From Symbiodinium natans (Eukaryota; Sar; Dinophyceae; Suessiales; Symbiodiniaceae): a stretch of DNA of 64,000 bases. Positions 13,041 through 23,225 of this stretch are shown here, one piece after another. A program made the position numbers and the translations under genes. How positions within the stretch are numbered: position 1 is the first letter of the stretch; every line of letters starts with the position of its first letter. A model generated the notes under the pieces. The model had not been told where the DNA came from and did no database searches. It worked only from the letters and a program-made list of their open reading frames with translations. Where the stretch lies: positions 1-64,000 of the forward strand of contig CAJNDS010000462.1 of NCBI GenBank assembly GCA_905221605.1, in the 5' to 3' direction.

Positions 13041-14160
13041 CTGTGACTTTGACTTGACGGCTGAAGTGTTTCGACCGAGACCTTGACAATCGCGCCGGTT
13101 ACCCGGTTGCGTGAGGCCCCGACAGGATGTAGCTGTCGTGCATAGTTAGAAACACCTCAAGGGGGTTTAGGGCCAATTTTGGGTGTTGGTTGTTGGGCTC
13201 AAGGTTCAAGGCTTAGGCCAAAGGTATTTCCTGAGCACATTCCTAGACCCTCGGAAATCTTTTCGATGCCGGAACTGAGGGGAACCCCAACACATCTGAC
13301 GATTCTCATGCCGGTGGCCGGATCAGAAGTTATGACTTTGCGCCATCCTGTAGCAGCGAATCCAGAAACGCAGGCCAAGGGGCTGAAGATGTCCATGGTT
13401 CAAGGACTACAGGTAGCAAACCATGAAACAATGTCTAAAGCTCCGGCTGCACAATCATTCCTGAACGCGTTTTTCTAAGAATTCAGGGCTGCCCTCTTTG
13501 GTCTCATGGGGGGCAGGCAACCCCTAAACCCTAAACCCCGCGGGGACATGAATCCGGCATCTGCGCGGCACCCGAACTCACGGCTCCGTCCCGCTGATAT
13601 CTGAAACTGGCAGGGGGTAACTGAGCTGCCAGCCGTTTGATTGGAAGGGTGCCACTCGACTGCCTTGGACACAGAGTGGGTTTAGGGTTTAGTTTAGGGT
13701 TTAGGTCCCCCCCCCCCCCCGCCCCCGGCTTCGTCATGTGGGACTTGGGGTGAAGGCGCTCCGTCTGTGGGAATGTAACCTAGCTTCCCCAGTAACTCCT
13801 GAAAAATCCAGGTACCTTCTGTCTTATTATTCAGTTTGAATAAGGAGCCCCCAAAACAAAACAAAAAGGGAGTACTACTGGGGGACCCAGGAACAGGTGC
13901 CACTACATCTCAGCGAGCTTCTGGAGAGATTAGGGATGTTCCCCCTTATACGAACAGTCCTTAAAATGGGGGGTGGGGGGGGTACTATAATCCCTATTAA
14001 GGACTGGGAACATCCCAAAGATTAGGTCTTTTGAGGTCTAGGATTTTGCATTGAATCCATTCCCGGAACCCTGCCTCGACCGCACATCCCACGAGACCTT
14101 CCTGCCCGCGAAAACAAGGCCCCCGTGAAGCTTTCCTGGCTTCGGGCTTCTGTGGCGCAA
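13041..14160. other. Spacer inside telomere-like zone
   Basis: Contains small telomeric fragments (13526-13540, 13680-13705), a poly-C run at about 13707-13725 and a G-run near 13970-13982. An open frame at 13179-13478 without a clear start is not recognisable. No other feature was seen. Confidence 0.6.
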
Positions 14161-14212
14161 ACCTAAACCCTAAACCCTAAACCCGAAACCTTAAACCCTA
14201 AACCCTAAACCG
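14161..14212 (-). repeat. CCCTAAA telomeric island
   Basis: About seven CCCTAAA units with CCCGAAA and CCTTAAA variants, in C-strand orientation, facing the G-strand islands on both sides. Confidence 0.95.
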
Positions 14213-14319
14213 TCCACACGTGGCGGGAGAATTTTGGGTTGAGGAGTGGGCCCTCGGCGCGCTCTCCTCGAAGGTCAGCAGCATCAACGGGCCCGGATGT
14301 GACAGCCTCTTGGTTTCGG

Positions 14320-14665
14320 GTTGAGGGTTTAGGGCTTAGGGTTTAGGGGTTTAGGGTTTAGGGTTCTCAAGGCTTAGGGCTTAAGGCTTAGGGTCTAGGG
14401 TTTAGGGTTTAGGGCTTAGGGCTTAGGGCTTAGGGCTTCGGGCTTAGGGCTTAGGGCTTAAGGTTTGGGGTCTAGGGTTTAGGGTTTAGGGTTTAGGGAT
14501 TAGGGTTTAGGGTTTAGGGATTAGGGTTTAGGGATTAGGGTTTAGGGTTTAGGGCTTCAAGGCTTCAGGGCTTCAGGGCTTCAGGGCTTTAGCAGGATTA
14601 GGCAGTCGGGCATAAGGCTTTGGGGTTTTAGGGCTTAGGGTTTAAGGTTCAGGGCTTTGGGGTGT
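14320..14665 (+). repeat. Degenerate TTTAGGG/CTTAGGG telomeric island
   Basis: Roughly 345 bp of TTTAGGG, GCTTAGGG, GATTAGGG and GCTTCAGGG variants in patches, which suggests several local amplification events of mutated units. Confidence 0.95.
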
Positions 14666-14692
14666 CAAGAATTAGGGCTTCAGGGCTGGGCT

Positions 14693-16735
14693 TTGCGCAC
14701 GACTAGCGATTTGACAAACCTCCAGCCGAGAAGTTCCCTGGCTCGACCATGGGTAAGTACGTTCCCCACTTTTAGCCCTAACCCGCAGGGTTTAGGGTTT
14801 AGGGCTTCGGGTTTAGGGTTTAGGGTTTAGGGTTTAGGGCTTAGGGCTTAGGGCTTAGGGCTTAGGGTTTAGGGAAGCCCCCTGAGAATTCACCGAGGGC
14901 TGGAACCAGCTGGACGAAGGACCCTACTTGGAGGTTCAGGGTGCTTATTTAAACCAATGATTTAGTGGGTTTAGGGTTTAGGGTTTAGGGTTTAGGGTTT
15001 AGGGTTTAGGGTTTAGGGTTTAGGGTTTAGGGTTTAGGGTTTAGGGTTTAGGGTTTAGGGTTTAGGGTTTAGGGTTTAGGGTTTAGGGTTTAGGGTTTAG
15101 GGGATCTTATTTGCCTCATCATCTCTTTCTTGTTGCCGTCCCTTTTTTCCTCCAGTTTACTGGACAATGAAGATGGGAGACCTTATGATAATGGAAATGA
15201 CTCTCACTGTCTAGAGTCTTGAAGGCTAGCAGGTCCCGACGCAATTCAACAGAAGTGAAGATCAGCAAGACGCAGTGCTAAGCCAGAAATTGACTCCGCC
15301 TGGGTGGTTTTTCATTGGGCAGCACGCCCCAAGGAGTGACTGTTGGCCCCCCTGATTACAATGGACGCAAGATGAAACTCTGTCAGCATTCTTCCGCACA
15401 CACTCACAGACGTAGGCAAAACATACCTGGCCCGGCCCCATAATGTCTCGTCTTGTCAGCAAGTCTACATATTCAAAAGCACAACCGGAAGGAGACTCAA
15501 CCAAGGTTCTCAAAAGACAAACTCAGGACATCGTCCGTTAACGTAAGTCAACACAGAAAGCTCCTTGACCCGAATGACCCACCCTTGAATGATGTTCAGA
15601 ACCATTCCAAATGTCAATGTTGTTGGTCATGACAACAGTATTACAACTCTAGACTCTAGAGTTGTCGTACGTCTGTTGGTGTTCATCCGCCGGAAAAAAG
15701 GAAACTGAAACCTCAAGTTCAAATCATTCGCACGACCAAACAACGCCAGCCTCCATGACCTCCCGGTTGACGGCGGTCCACTTGCAGACAGACCGTGAAA
15801 GCTTCAATCTATTTCGGGCAAAGTATGCTGCTGCCTGGCTGCTGGTATAAAACTGAAAAAATTGGGAGGTGGCATCCAGAAGGGTTTGGAACTGGCTTGA
15901 CTCAGCTGTGCAACAGTCGTTCTGCTCAGCTTTGGCTCTTCTGCAACGCCGGCTTGAGCACTGCGGACCAAAAAGCTGGAATAACATATTCAACAACGGC
16001 CCAGCGCAATAATTTTGAGGGTCTCCATGCATCACATTCCTACGATGGATAAGCACGATTGCAACATGATGATAATGACAAGCGCTGCGACAAGGAAGAA
16101 CAACCATTGTCAACATTATTGCTACGCTGGCCATGTGCCTAGACAGAAGAGCCGACCGTCGTTAAGGTCGGAATGTTGTTAGCAAACATAAACCGTGATA
16201 AAACGTACATGCATTCTGATTGATGCGATGATTCGTGTCCTTTCAAAGTTGTTTTGTAGAGTTATAAATTGTAACGACTGCGTGTACATTGTTTGCCTTT
16301 CGACCATGACCCATGGTCGTTTCTGGACATACCGCTCTAAGAAAAGAAACCGAAAACACAATGAGGAACGCATGAAACTAGATTGGGATGGATATCAAAG
16401 CTGGAAGAGAATGAATGCGGCAGTAAAACATACTGAAACTATAGATGGAAAATAATTGCATTACATTATACGAAGTATTAGGTGTTGTATGTTATATGTT
16501 ATATATCATATATACGTGTGCACATTATGTAAAATTATGTATTATATAATGCCAGCGTAGACCCCAAACAGTGCAAAGACCACAACAGGCGCACGTCGAG
16601 ATCACTTTATGATTATTCTCAAAGCACTTCAGTTGCATCCCAAGAAAGTACTCCAAGCACTCCATCCCACAAGTATATCTATCCATCTGTCTATCTGTCT
16701 ATCCATCTATATATATATATATACAGAAAAACAAA
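14693..16735. other. Distal block of duplication A
   Basis: Apart from the telomeric insert, collinear with 36041-37740. Short open frames (15262-15513 minus, 16195-16455 plus) exist, but their counterparts are frame-disrupted or changed mostly at amino-acid positions, so they are not called as genes. It ends in (AT)n at about 16708-16726. Confidence 0.75.
14776..15102 (+). repeat. 327-bp telomeric insert within segmental duplication A
   Basis: In copy B the sequence CCCACTTTTAG runs straight into TGATCTTATTTGCC (36111-36124). In copy A the same site is split by this insert. It contains mixed TTTAGGG/CTTAGGG (about 14786-14877), a 50-bp non-telomeric piece, a fragment of the MITE-like terminal repeat (14925-14962) and about 19 perfect TTTAGGG units (about 14968-15102). 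The pre-existing TTTAG at the joint gives microhomology to the repeat. Confidence 0.93.
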
Positions 16736-16738
16736 TAG

Positions 16739-16785
16739 ACCCCCCCCCCCTCGCGGGGCGATTATCCCCCCCCCCCCCCCCCCCC
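16739..16785. repeat. Poly-C runs beyond duplication A
   Basis: Two runs of C separated by TCGCGGGGCGATTAT. Duplication identity ends here. Confidence 0.9.
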
Positions 16786-16829
16786 TGCGGCCGCCTCCCA
16801 CAGGACCCCACCCCCACCCCGCCGCTGAC

Positions 16830-17300
16830 AATCCCACTCCAGCATCAGAAGCAAGCCGCTTTTTGGGCTGCTCGCACTGTTCGATTTTCAAATGATGTTC
16901 GGCCAGCGTTGACCAAGCACGCAGGGGGTCGTCACGCTCCTTCTTTCGAAGTGAACCAACGACAAGCATCAGCTTGCTTTGGAGTGGGTCCAGTAGTGTA
17001 GGACTGCCGCCCCACGTCTTGGCGGAAGCTGGCAAAAAAGCCATCCAGCATCTACGTGCCACCGGCGTCTCAACCTTCCAATCGTCATCAATACTCTGCC
17101 ACAGAGGCACGTCAAACGGCTTGGCAAACTCCGGTTTTGAGGTTTGTGCTTGACATTGGTGTGGGCAAGACCCTCAAGCTCCTTTGCGTTGCAGAAGGAG
17201 CCATCGAAAAGGGAGCCATCCTCGAGGCCCAGCTGCTTGTACGCACGGGCCGAATCCGTGTGGCAAACACTACCAGCGCCAATCGAAAAGAACCATCATC
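16830..17300 (-). pseudogene. Probable ISXO2/Merlin-like DDE transposase remnant
   Basis: Read on the minus strand, one frame gives GAGSVCHTDSARAYKQLG (HTD at 17254-17262), a gap of about 28 residues, then LAHTNVKHKP (17146-17163). A TD-x-A-x-Y-K segment followed by H-x-N/x-V-x-H is the arrangement expected around the second acidic residue of IS1595/ISXO2-type DDE transposases (Merlin superfamily). A frame change near 17145 leads into PEFAKPFDVPLWQSIDDDWK and a tail containing SKLMLVVGSLRKKERDDPLR, ending near 16830 at a Pro/Gly-rich composition break. The upstream side is closed by two TGA codons near 17297. The first catalytic Asp and the N-terminal zinc-binding part are not visible, and no terminal inverted repeats were found. 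The family call rests on short motifs. Confidence 0.42.
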
Positions 17301-18600
17301 ACAACGCCGATGCCAGCTCCTGCAGAGCATATGACAAAGTAGTTTTTTTTTTGAAACGGGCGCCCTTTTACTACATCAGCAGCACAGTAGGCCGTTCTTG
17401 TGGGTTGAGTCGTGTGAGACAGAACTAAGTGAAAAGCACAACAAACCAACACCGCAAAAGCAACAACACGAAACAGCACCAAACCAAAATCCAAGCTACG
17501 ATCTGGGTGAAACAAGCCCCTCTCAGTGCTCGAAGAAGACGATGTCGGAAATCCCGCAACATGTGCGTTGCCAGTGTGCATTGACCCTGCAATCAATGTT
17601 TGGCCGAGAAGCACACAGTTTCTTTCCCTTGGGGCAAAGTGCGTAGGTGCATCACAAAGAAGCAACCACTAGCGCAGAGGCCCTTATTGCAAGACAACTT
17701 AACGCAAGGCCAGCACGGTGAGACCAATGCGAACAAGACTCTGCCGGCACCAATCGCGATTTGAGAGAACGCACCTCAACGACAAAACTTGGCAAACAGT
17801 GTCTGAATTATTCGTCAGTATTAGCATTTTTCGCACGTCGAATGGGCAAGTGTAGGCATAAGATCTCCTTAATGCCCATGTGTGAACCTGTGTGTTTGTC
17901 TCGAGGTGGGGACAGTGAGGGGTTTCTTTCAGTGTTTCGCTTACTTGAAGTGTCAGAGTCTACCTCCACAACCTCCGCATCGACGTCTCTCTATTGTTCA
18001 AATGTCCATCGTGTGTCTTGCACTAAACGCCCAAGTGTCCGGCAACCCGGGGATACTCCGTGAATCGGTTGACTTTGTAATTCGTTTTTCTTGTGAAGAC
18101 GGGTGCCCGGCATGCTGGGTTACAGTACGTCCGGTCCGCCCGCGAGAAATGCGACGGCTGCTGCGGGGGGCACGTTTGGCTGCACGTCCAAGAGAGTGCC
18201 CTTGCGGTCCCCTTTGCCTTGTTTCCTGTTTGTCACCCGGCGATCCCACCACGACCAGCAACGCTGCTGCTCGACTCGGAGGTGCATTCCTGTGGGCGTC
18301 AGAACCCATCAGCAGTCCTGCCAGCCAATCATCTGGAGCGCAATTCCAGGCCATACCTGGAAAAGCCGCGTTTTTAACCCCTGCAACCTGGATGGCAAAA
18401 AACAGGTCTGCAATGTGTTGTGCCGCCGTCAGGAACCCATATCCAATGATGGACTTCTGCAAGCCTTCAAGCTCGAGCCCCAGCAACTGGCAACGTGTCC
18501 AGTGGGAGCATGCCTAAGATAACATGACCAGTCAATGCGAGTTTTCTTTTCTCAGGCATATTTTCTTGTAGCGGTCTTACCCCATGTGTGCTGGAAAATA
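17301..18600. other. Single-copy spacer, no recognised gene
   Basis: Frames at 17882-18517 (plus) and 17998-18486 (minus) overlap each other on opposite strands. Neither has a recognisable domain or a convincing start. The region is GC-balanced, unlike the AT-rich block that follows. Confidence 0.55.
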
Positions 18601-18609
18601 TGAAACTAA

Positions 18610-18985
18610 TAACAATGTATATATATATATATATTGAGAATAAAAAACAATACAAAAATACAAGAATAATAATTATGAGTGACAAGAATATTTATTATCA
18701 TAAGAATAATAATGGTAATAATAATCTGTATATATATAGTACATATAGAATGGAAGTCAAAAAATAAATAGATAAATAGAAGAATAAATGTCAATATAGA
18801 TTTAGGCTATTTATTTGAGAATGTTCTAGATAAATATGTATATATTCATCATATAGACTATATATACACTTAAAATTAAATTGATATATATATATATATA
18901 CACGGGAATCTGTATAGTGGTCATATATATGCTTATGTGTATACAGATATATGTTTATGTGTACATATGTAAAAAGAACGTACAA
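18610..18985. repeat. AT-rich low-complexity block with (TA)n
   Basis: Several TATATA runs and AATAATA stretches, with a sharp compositional break on both sides. Confidence 0.9.
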
Positions 18986-18995
18986 AATAATATCT

Positions 18996-19130
18996 CACCC
19001 CTTCCCCCCCCCCCCTTCCCCTCCCCCTCTTTCCCCTCCTTTCCCCCCCTTCCCCCTTCCCCCCTCTCCCCGCCCTTCCCCCACTTCCCCCACCTTCCTC
19101 CCCCCCTTCCCTTCCCCAAACCTTAAACCC
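18996..19130. repeat. Polypyrimidine C/T tract
   Basis: About 135 bp almost purely C and T on the plus strand, hence a purine-only minus strand, running into short CCAAACC/CTTAAACCC telomere-like words. Such tracts can form triplex structures; this is inference. Confidence 0.9.
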
Positions 19131-19207
19131 AAACCTTTGCCCCAAACCAGAGGCGGAAGGGGGGATACTACAGATGAACATTGGGGTAGTGGCCAAGTGA
19201 TCCATGA

Positions 19208-19465
19208 TTGAGGCCGGAGAACACCAAGAAGTCCCTGATCGCCGATTTGCAGCCCCACGTCAGAGCAATGGTGAGCGCGAATGAGAAGCTACAAATCCTC
19301 TACTCTGCCCATGACTGGCAGAACACCGAGAAGCAGCGTGCAGTGGTGGTAAAGGCTTGCGAGGACTATGAGAGTGCTTGCTCACACGTGCGGCTGCACG
19401 CTCGGCCAAAGGCCGCAGCAGCGGGCAAGGGCAAGGCTAAAGCGAAGGCAAAAGCCAAGCAGTGA
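19208..19465 (+). CDS. Hypothetical Lys/Ala-tailed protein, possible last exon
   Basis: Open frame ending in TGA at 19465. A TGA immediately precedes 19208, so the 5' end is either the first ATG at 19268 (65 residues) or a 3' splice site in 19208-19268. The peptide includes SANEKLQILYSAHDWQNTEK and a helical-looking stretch, then a basic tail of KGKAKAKAKAK type. The amino-acid mix (Q, E, K, W, Y spread evenly) is more protein-like than in surrounding frames. No domain is recognised. A low-complexity basic tail is common in nucleic-acid-binding or histone-like proteins, but that role is not shown. Low to moderate confidence that it is coding. Confidence 0.4.
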   Translation: MRPENTKKSLIADLQPHVRAMVSANEKLQILYSAHDWQNTEKQRAVVVKACEDYESACSHVRLHARPKAAAAGKGKAKAKAKAKQ

Positions 19466-19612
19466 GTTGTGTTATAGATTTGTGCCCAGTGATCGTCACA
19501 ACATGTTGTGGATGAGAGGGATATCGCTGTATCCTTTAGACGCAGTGTGGCCTAGTCTTTTGCATTGGAGGTTTAGGGCCTAGGGGTACTTTATGAACCA
19601 AGTATCACTGTA

Positions 19613-19672
19613 CTTAGTTTAGGGTTTAGGGTTTAGGGTTTAGGGTTTCGGGTTTAGGGTTTAGTTCGGTTT
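19613..19672 (+). repeat. TTTAGGG telomeric island
   Basis: About eight units with one TTTCGGG variant, placed directly before the MITE-like element at 19679. Confidence 0.95.
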
Positions 19673-19678
19673 TAGGGG

Positions 19679-19799
19679 TACTTATTAACCAATTATAACT
19701 GGACGTATAACCCACTTGTCAGCCCCTTAAGTGCCCTAATATGGCTATAAGTACAGCATACAAGTACACTTATAGTTGGTTAACTCATGGTACCAAGTA
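19679..19799. mobile_element. Degenerate copy of palindromic MITE-like element
   Basis: The left arm TACTTATTAACCAATTATAA matches the inner part of the terminal repeat of the elements at 62040 and 62511. The right arm ends TTGGTTAACTCATGGTACCA-AGTA, the inverted equivalent including the outer AGTA. The outermost left bases are replaced by telomeric sequence. Confidence 0.6.
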
Positions 19800-19896
19800 T
19801 GGGCCCAATGCTCTTTCGGAATGTGCCTTAGGGTAATCAGGGTTTTCGGCTTAATCCCATGTGTTCTGATTGTTTTTGAACCACGTTCATGTGTGG

Positions 19897-19963
19897 GTTT
19901 AGGGTTTAGGGTTTAGGGTTTGGGGTTTGGGGTTTGGGGTTTAGGGTTTGGGGTGTAGGGTTG
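19897..19963 (+). repeat. TTTAGGG/TTTGGGG telomeric island
   Basis: Three TTTAGGG units followed by TTTGGGG variants, with a minor related fragment near 20075-20101. Confidence 0.93.
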
Positions 19964-20101
19964 AGAGTCCCCAAAAGAACCTGACTTGGGGAACCCACCG
20001 CTCGCAGAGAGCTGCTTCGTTGCAAGCCCTCGGCCCGACGTCTCAACGCCAAGACATCTACCAAACATGGACGTAGGGTTTGGGGTTCAGGGTTTAGGGT
20101 T

Positions 20102-21470
20102 CCGAGGTGTCAGCAGCTCCCTTCGTGCGGACCTCCAAGAAGAGCTGGGCACTTGGGGTTCATGTGAGCCAGGTACAATGCCAAGAAGGAGATGGAGCTC
20201 TAGGACTCTAGAAGCAGGTCTCCGGCAACATCCAAGGCCTGTTGTTCTACGAGACGGAGTTGCACCGGAAAGGTGGTCAGCGACTCCAGACCAAACAGAA
20301 AACCCAGGCAAAACATTGATCTCCGACTCAACGCCACAACAACACATCACCGCGCCACACAGCCTCTTGACCAGCGACCCAACACGCCTGTGACCACACG
20401 CCTGAGACAGACTGTTGCAACATCAGCTCACTCCACAACTCCGATCAACATGAACAAATTTCGGAGCAAGACAGACCCAATTACTACCAGCCAGATGAAT
20501 TGCCTTGTGTCAACGAAGGCGTTTGTTGGGGTTCTATGACTCCAGAAGTAGCTTAGTCTAGAGGAGTGCTGCACTTAGATGGAGTTGGACGTAAATTGCT
20601 TCTTAGCCAGTCCTTGCTTGCGGCGAGTGTAGTTGCAATCCCCTGGTAGACCACTATCTCTACAATTAATGGAGTGAAAAGTTCGTAATGGCTCCATCGT
20701 TTGCAGACCAAGCACCTCGCCTGATCTCCAGCGCCTGCATCCCAAGGGCCATACAGAATGCGGAGACTGTCATGACACATTCGGGCCGTGCTTCCAGTAC
20801 CTGGATTCCTGGCAAGAAGCAAGCCAGCCTTTTGAAGAAGGGTTGTAAACAGCTGGCTGCATGGGCTTCATACTCGCGGCCCACTTGGCTAGGGGCGGGC
20901 GGCCGCTCTTGTCATGAGATGCGGTTTCCAAGGCTCACAACCTCTGGACATGCGCTTGATGTCCATTTTATCTGCCGGTTTTGAGGCTTCATCAAGGGAG
21001 ACCTTGGGGTTTGGGTCGATGCTGCTCTAGTCGCCTGTCAGGCATGTTGCGACCGTGCTAAGATTGGAGCTTGAGATAGAGTCGGCGACGAGGGCGTGCC
21101 ACTCTGCTGCTGGGCCTCACAAGCTTTGAAGCACCGGATTCTGAATCCCAAAAGAAGTTCCCTGCAATTGCTGGGCCCCCAATGTCCATCTCCCATCCCT
21201 CAGACCGTAAACACTCTGCACCCTGCTTAAGCCGCCTAGGCCACAGTCTTTTCCCAAAACCTCTTGCTTCAACCACCAAGTGCACAGGGCCCTGCAAAAA
21301 CCCCAAACCCTAAACCTACAAAACCCTACAAAACACGGGTGGGGACAAAGGGATAATTCGGGCCGAGGGTCTGAAACCCACAGCTTGTGGCCGGAGCCGG
21401 GATGTCCCATTCAGAAACCAGCATCAGCTTGGGATTTCAAAACTTTGTGGGGTCGGTCTAGGGCTAAAGT
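20102..21470. other. Spacer without recognised gene
   Basis: No domain-bearing frame, RNA gene or repeat array was recognised. A short CCCTAAACC fragment lies near 21304-21325. Confidence 0.55.
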
Positions 21471-21473
21471 GTT

Positions 21474-21536
21474 TGGGGTTTAAGGTTTAAGGTTTAGGGT
21501 TTAAGGTTTAGGCTAAAGGGTTTAAGGTTGAGGGTT
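21474..21536 (+). repeat. Degenerate telomere-like repeat abutting LINE fragment
   Basis: Runs of GTTTAAGG/GTTTAGGG/GGTTGAGGG end within a few bases of the start of element-like coding sequence. Confidence 0.85.
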
Positions 21537-23225
21537 CAAGTGCATCAGAACTCCAAGAATGACGATTGGGAGGCTCGCGATCGACGCGTCAACCCCCTGC
21601 CCTTATCATTCTTTGAGGCGGTGCAGACAATGCGATCATGTTCTAATGAGTTTACTTTGAGCTCATTGAATTCCAGCATGGTGGGTTACTCCCACCAGTT
21701 TGATAAGAGGCATTCTCCCAAGCTACAAGATGAGCGAGTCGATAAGGCCAAGGTTGCCATGCTGAAGATCTCCCATCTTCCCTTGTCTCCCGAAATGAAG
21801 GCCATTCATGTTCATGCTAACGGCCACTCTAAATGGGTATATGGGACTGAGATCCAAGGCCCTTCTAGGAATGCCTTGGCCAAGCTGAGAACTGCAACAG
21901 CAAAAGTTTTTGTCAAAAAGGCTAACAATATGAGATGTCCTTTCCTTTTGTTTGCCACGCTACAGGACCCTTGGCTGGACCCTTTTGCAAAGTGGGTGCA
22001 GCACGTTTCCTTGAAGTTACGCCGTCTCGCCTACCTCAAGCCAGAGTTGCTTCGCAAAATCTTATCTCAAGTTCGTGAGGATGTTAGAAATAGTCCTGCG
22101 CCTAAGCACAACGTAGCCAACGGTGTAGTCAATGTTGTGGCTTACTTGTTTTTCGCGCTTGGTTGGAAAGTAGGTGACCCCAATGCCTTCAACGTGGTTT
22201 TGTCTGATGGCCGCATCATCTCCCTCAAAGCAGGTTCCAAAGACGCTTTTTTGGAAGAGTTGGCGCGGGACGTCAGGAAGTATTTACTCAACCAATCACC
22301 TTTCAGGTATGACAACCCGACTCCAGGACAGTATGGCACGCCAGATGTGTACCTTACGCGGTTTCTTCTCGACACGACCTTTGCAAAGGATGACGATTTC
22401 CAGTTCCTTCGTGGGTATCTTGATAAGCTCCCTCCGAACATTCACTACACACGTGGAATTTTGTCATCGCTTTTATCTGGGTCTGTCTACAACGGACATC
22501 GCTATAGAGCGGCAGGACTACGTGACAGCGCTGCGTGCCCACAGTGTGGGAAACAGGAAACACATTGCCACATGTTCCGTGACTGCGAAGCTTTACAGGA
22601 GTCCATCCCGTCCCACGGTGACGAACCTTTGTTATCCTGGGTAACGGGTATCTTTTTCGAGCCACCCCACTTCCATGACGAGCCTACAGAGGTGTGGAAA
22701 CTTCCGGTGGTGGAAACGCGCTGGTGTCCACAGTCCACGATTTTTGTGGATGGCAGTGTTTTTCACCATCGGTGGGTGCCAATCCGCGCAGGTGCCTCCG
22801 CAGTTACAGTTCCCGGCCTTTTTAAACATGCTGTAGCCGTGCACGGTGCCTCTGTTAACTCCTTTCGTTGCGAGCTTTATGCTTTGATCTTGGCTATCCA
22901 TTTAACAGACGGGGACATCACTGTCGCTTCTGATTGTGCTAGTGTCCTACGTCGTGCCCAATTCTTGCAGATGCATAATTTTGAATGGGATTGTCCTTAC
23001 CAGTTTGAAAATCCAGATTTGTGGGATCTGTTTCTTGTTGTAGCAAGGGCGCACAATGGAAGCATACGGTTTGTCAAGGTCAAAGCACACACCAAAGGAG
23101 AAACATCGCAGTGTCCTCTTCTCACCGCAGGGAATGAGCAAGTTGATGCTTTAGCGAAAGCCACAGCTAAAGCTCTTTCTTCCGATCTTATAGCAAGGTC
23201 TCGCCCTTATCTCCAGCTACTTTAG
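21528..23225 (+). CDS. Non-LTR retrotransposon fragment: RT thumb region, zinc finger, RNase H
   Basis: A 565-codon frame, open from 21498 within telomere-like repeat. It has no ATG until 21630 (residue 35), so the 5' end is truncated and not a native start. Residues about 70-170 (DKAKVAMLKISHLPLSPEM, then WVYGTEI) resemble the post-catalytic thumb/connection part of a LINE reverse transcriptase; the YxDD core is missing. A C-x2-C-x7-H-x4-C finger lies at C337, C340, H348, C353. A complete type I RNase H follows with D408 (FVDGS), E449 (RCELYAL), D469 (ASDCAS), H521 (KAHT) and D540 (EQVDAL), all five active-site positions kept. RNase H after RT is known from I, R1, LOA and Tad-type clades. 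The intact RNase H suggests a fairly young copy. The frame stops at 23223-23225, close to the frame holding the probable C-terminal continuation. Confidence 0.85.
   Translation: MRVQVHQNSKNDDWEARDRRVNPLPLSFFEAVQTMRSCSNEFTLSSLNSSMVGYSHQFDKRHSPKLQDERVDKAKVAMLKISHLPLSPEMKAIHVHANGHSKWVYGTEIQGPSRNALAKLRTATAKVFVKKANNMRCPFLLFATLQDPWLDPFAKWVQHVSLKLRRLAYLKPELLRKILSQVREDVRNSPAPKHNVANGVVNVVAYLFFALGWKVGDPNAFNVVLSDGRIISLKAGSKDAFLEELARDVRKYLLNQSPFRYDNPTPGQYGTPDVYLTRFLLDTTFAKDDDFQFLRGYLDKLPPNIHYTRGILSSLLSGSVYNGHRYRAAGLRDSAACPQCGKQETHCHMFRDCEALQESIPSHGDEPLLSWVTGIFFEPPHFHDEPTEVWKLPVVETRWCPQSTIFVDGSVFHHRWVPIRAGASAVTVPGLFKHAVAVHGASVNSFRCELYALILAIHLTDGDITVASDCASVLRRAQFLQMHNFEWDCPYQFENPDLWDLFLVVARAHNGSIRFVKVKAHTKGETSQCPLLTAGNEQVDALAKATAKALSSDLIARSRPYLQLL

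Larger units (their letters stand above)
3097..16735. repeat. Segmental duplication copy A (interrupted)
   Basis: Collinear with 25309-37740. Both copies start right after a CTA/CCA array with the shared sequence CGTTAGCGCACTGCTGTTAA, and both end in an (AT)n/poly-C stretch. Matching blocks are 3097-4479 with 25309-26706, 5653-12690 with 26707-35155, and 14693-16735 with 36041-37740. Copy A alone has a 1.17-kb segment (4480-5652), the telomere-like zone 12690-14692 and a 327-bp telomeric insert at 14776-15102. Divergence is substantial: frequent substitutions, indels and unequal repeat numbers. Open frames shared by the copies differ mostly at amino-acid-changing positions, so I see no sign of purifying selection. 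Confidence 0.92.

Noticed and set aside
13186-13200. TTGGGCTCAAGG as a relict dinoflagellate spliced-leader 3' end
   Set aside because: Only the last few bases match and the CCATTTT part is absent; similar GGCTCAAG words occur by chance elsewhere (31028, 63808).
15262-15513. Minus-strand frame conserved in both duplication copies (with 36284-36544)
   Set aside because: Differences between copies nearly all change the amino acid and include indels, so conservation reflects shared DNA rather than a protein.
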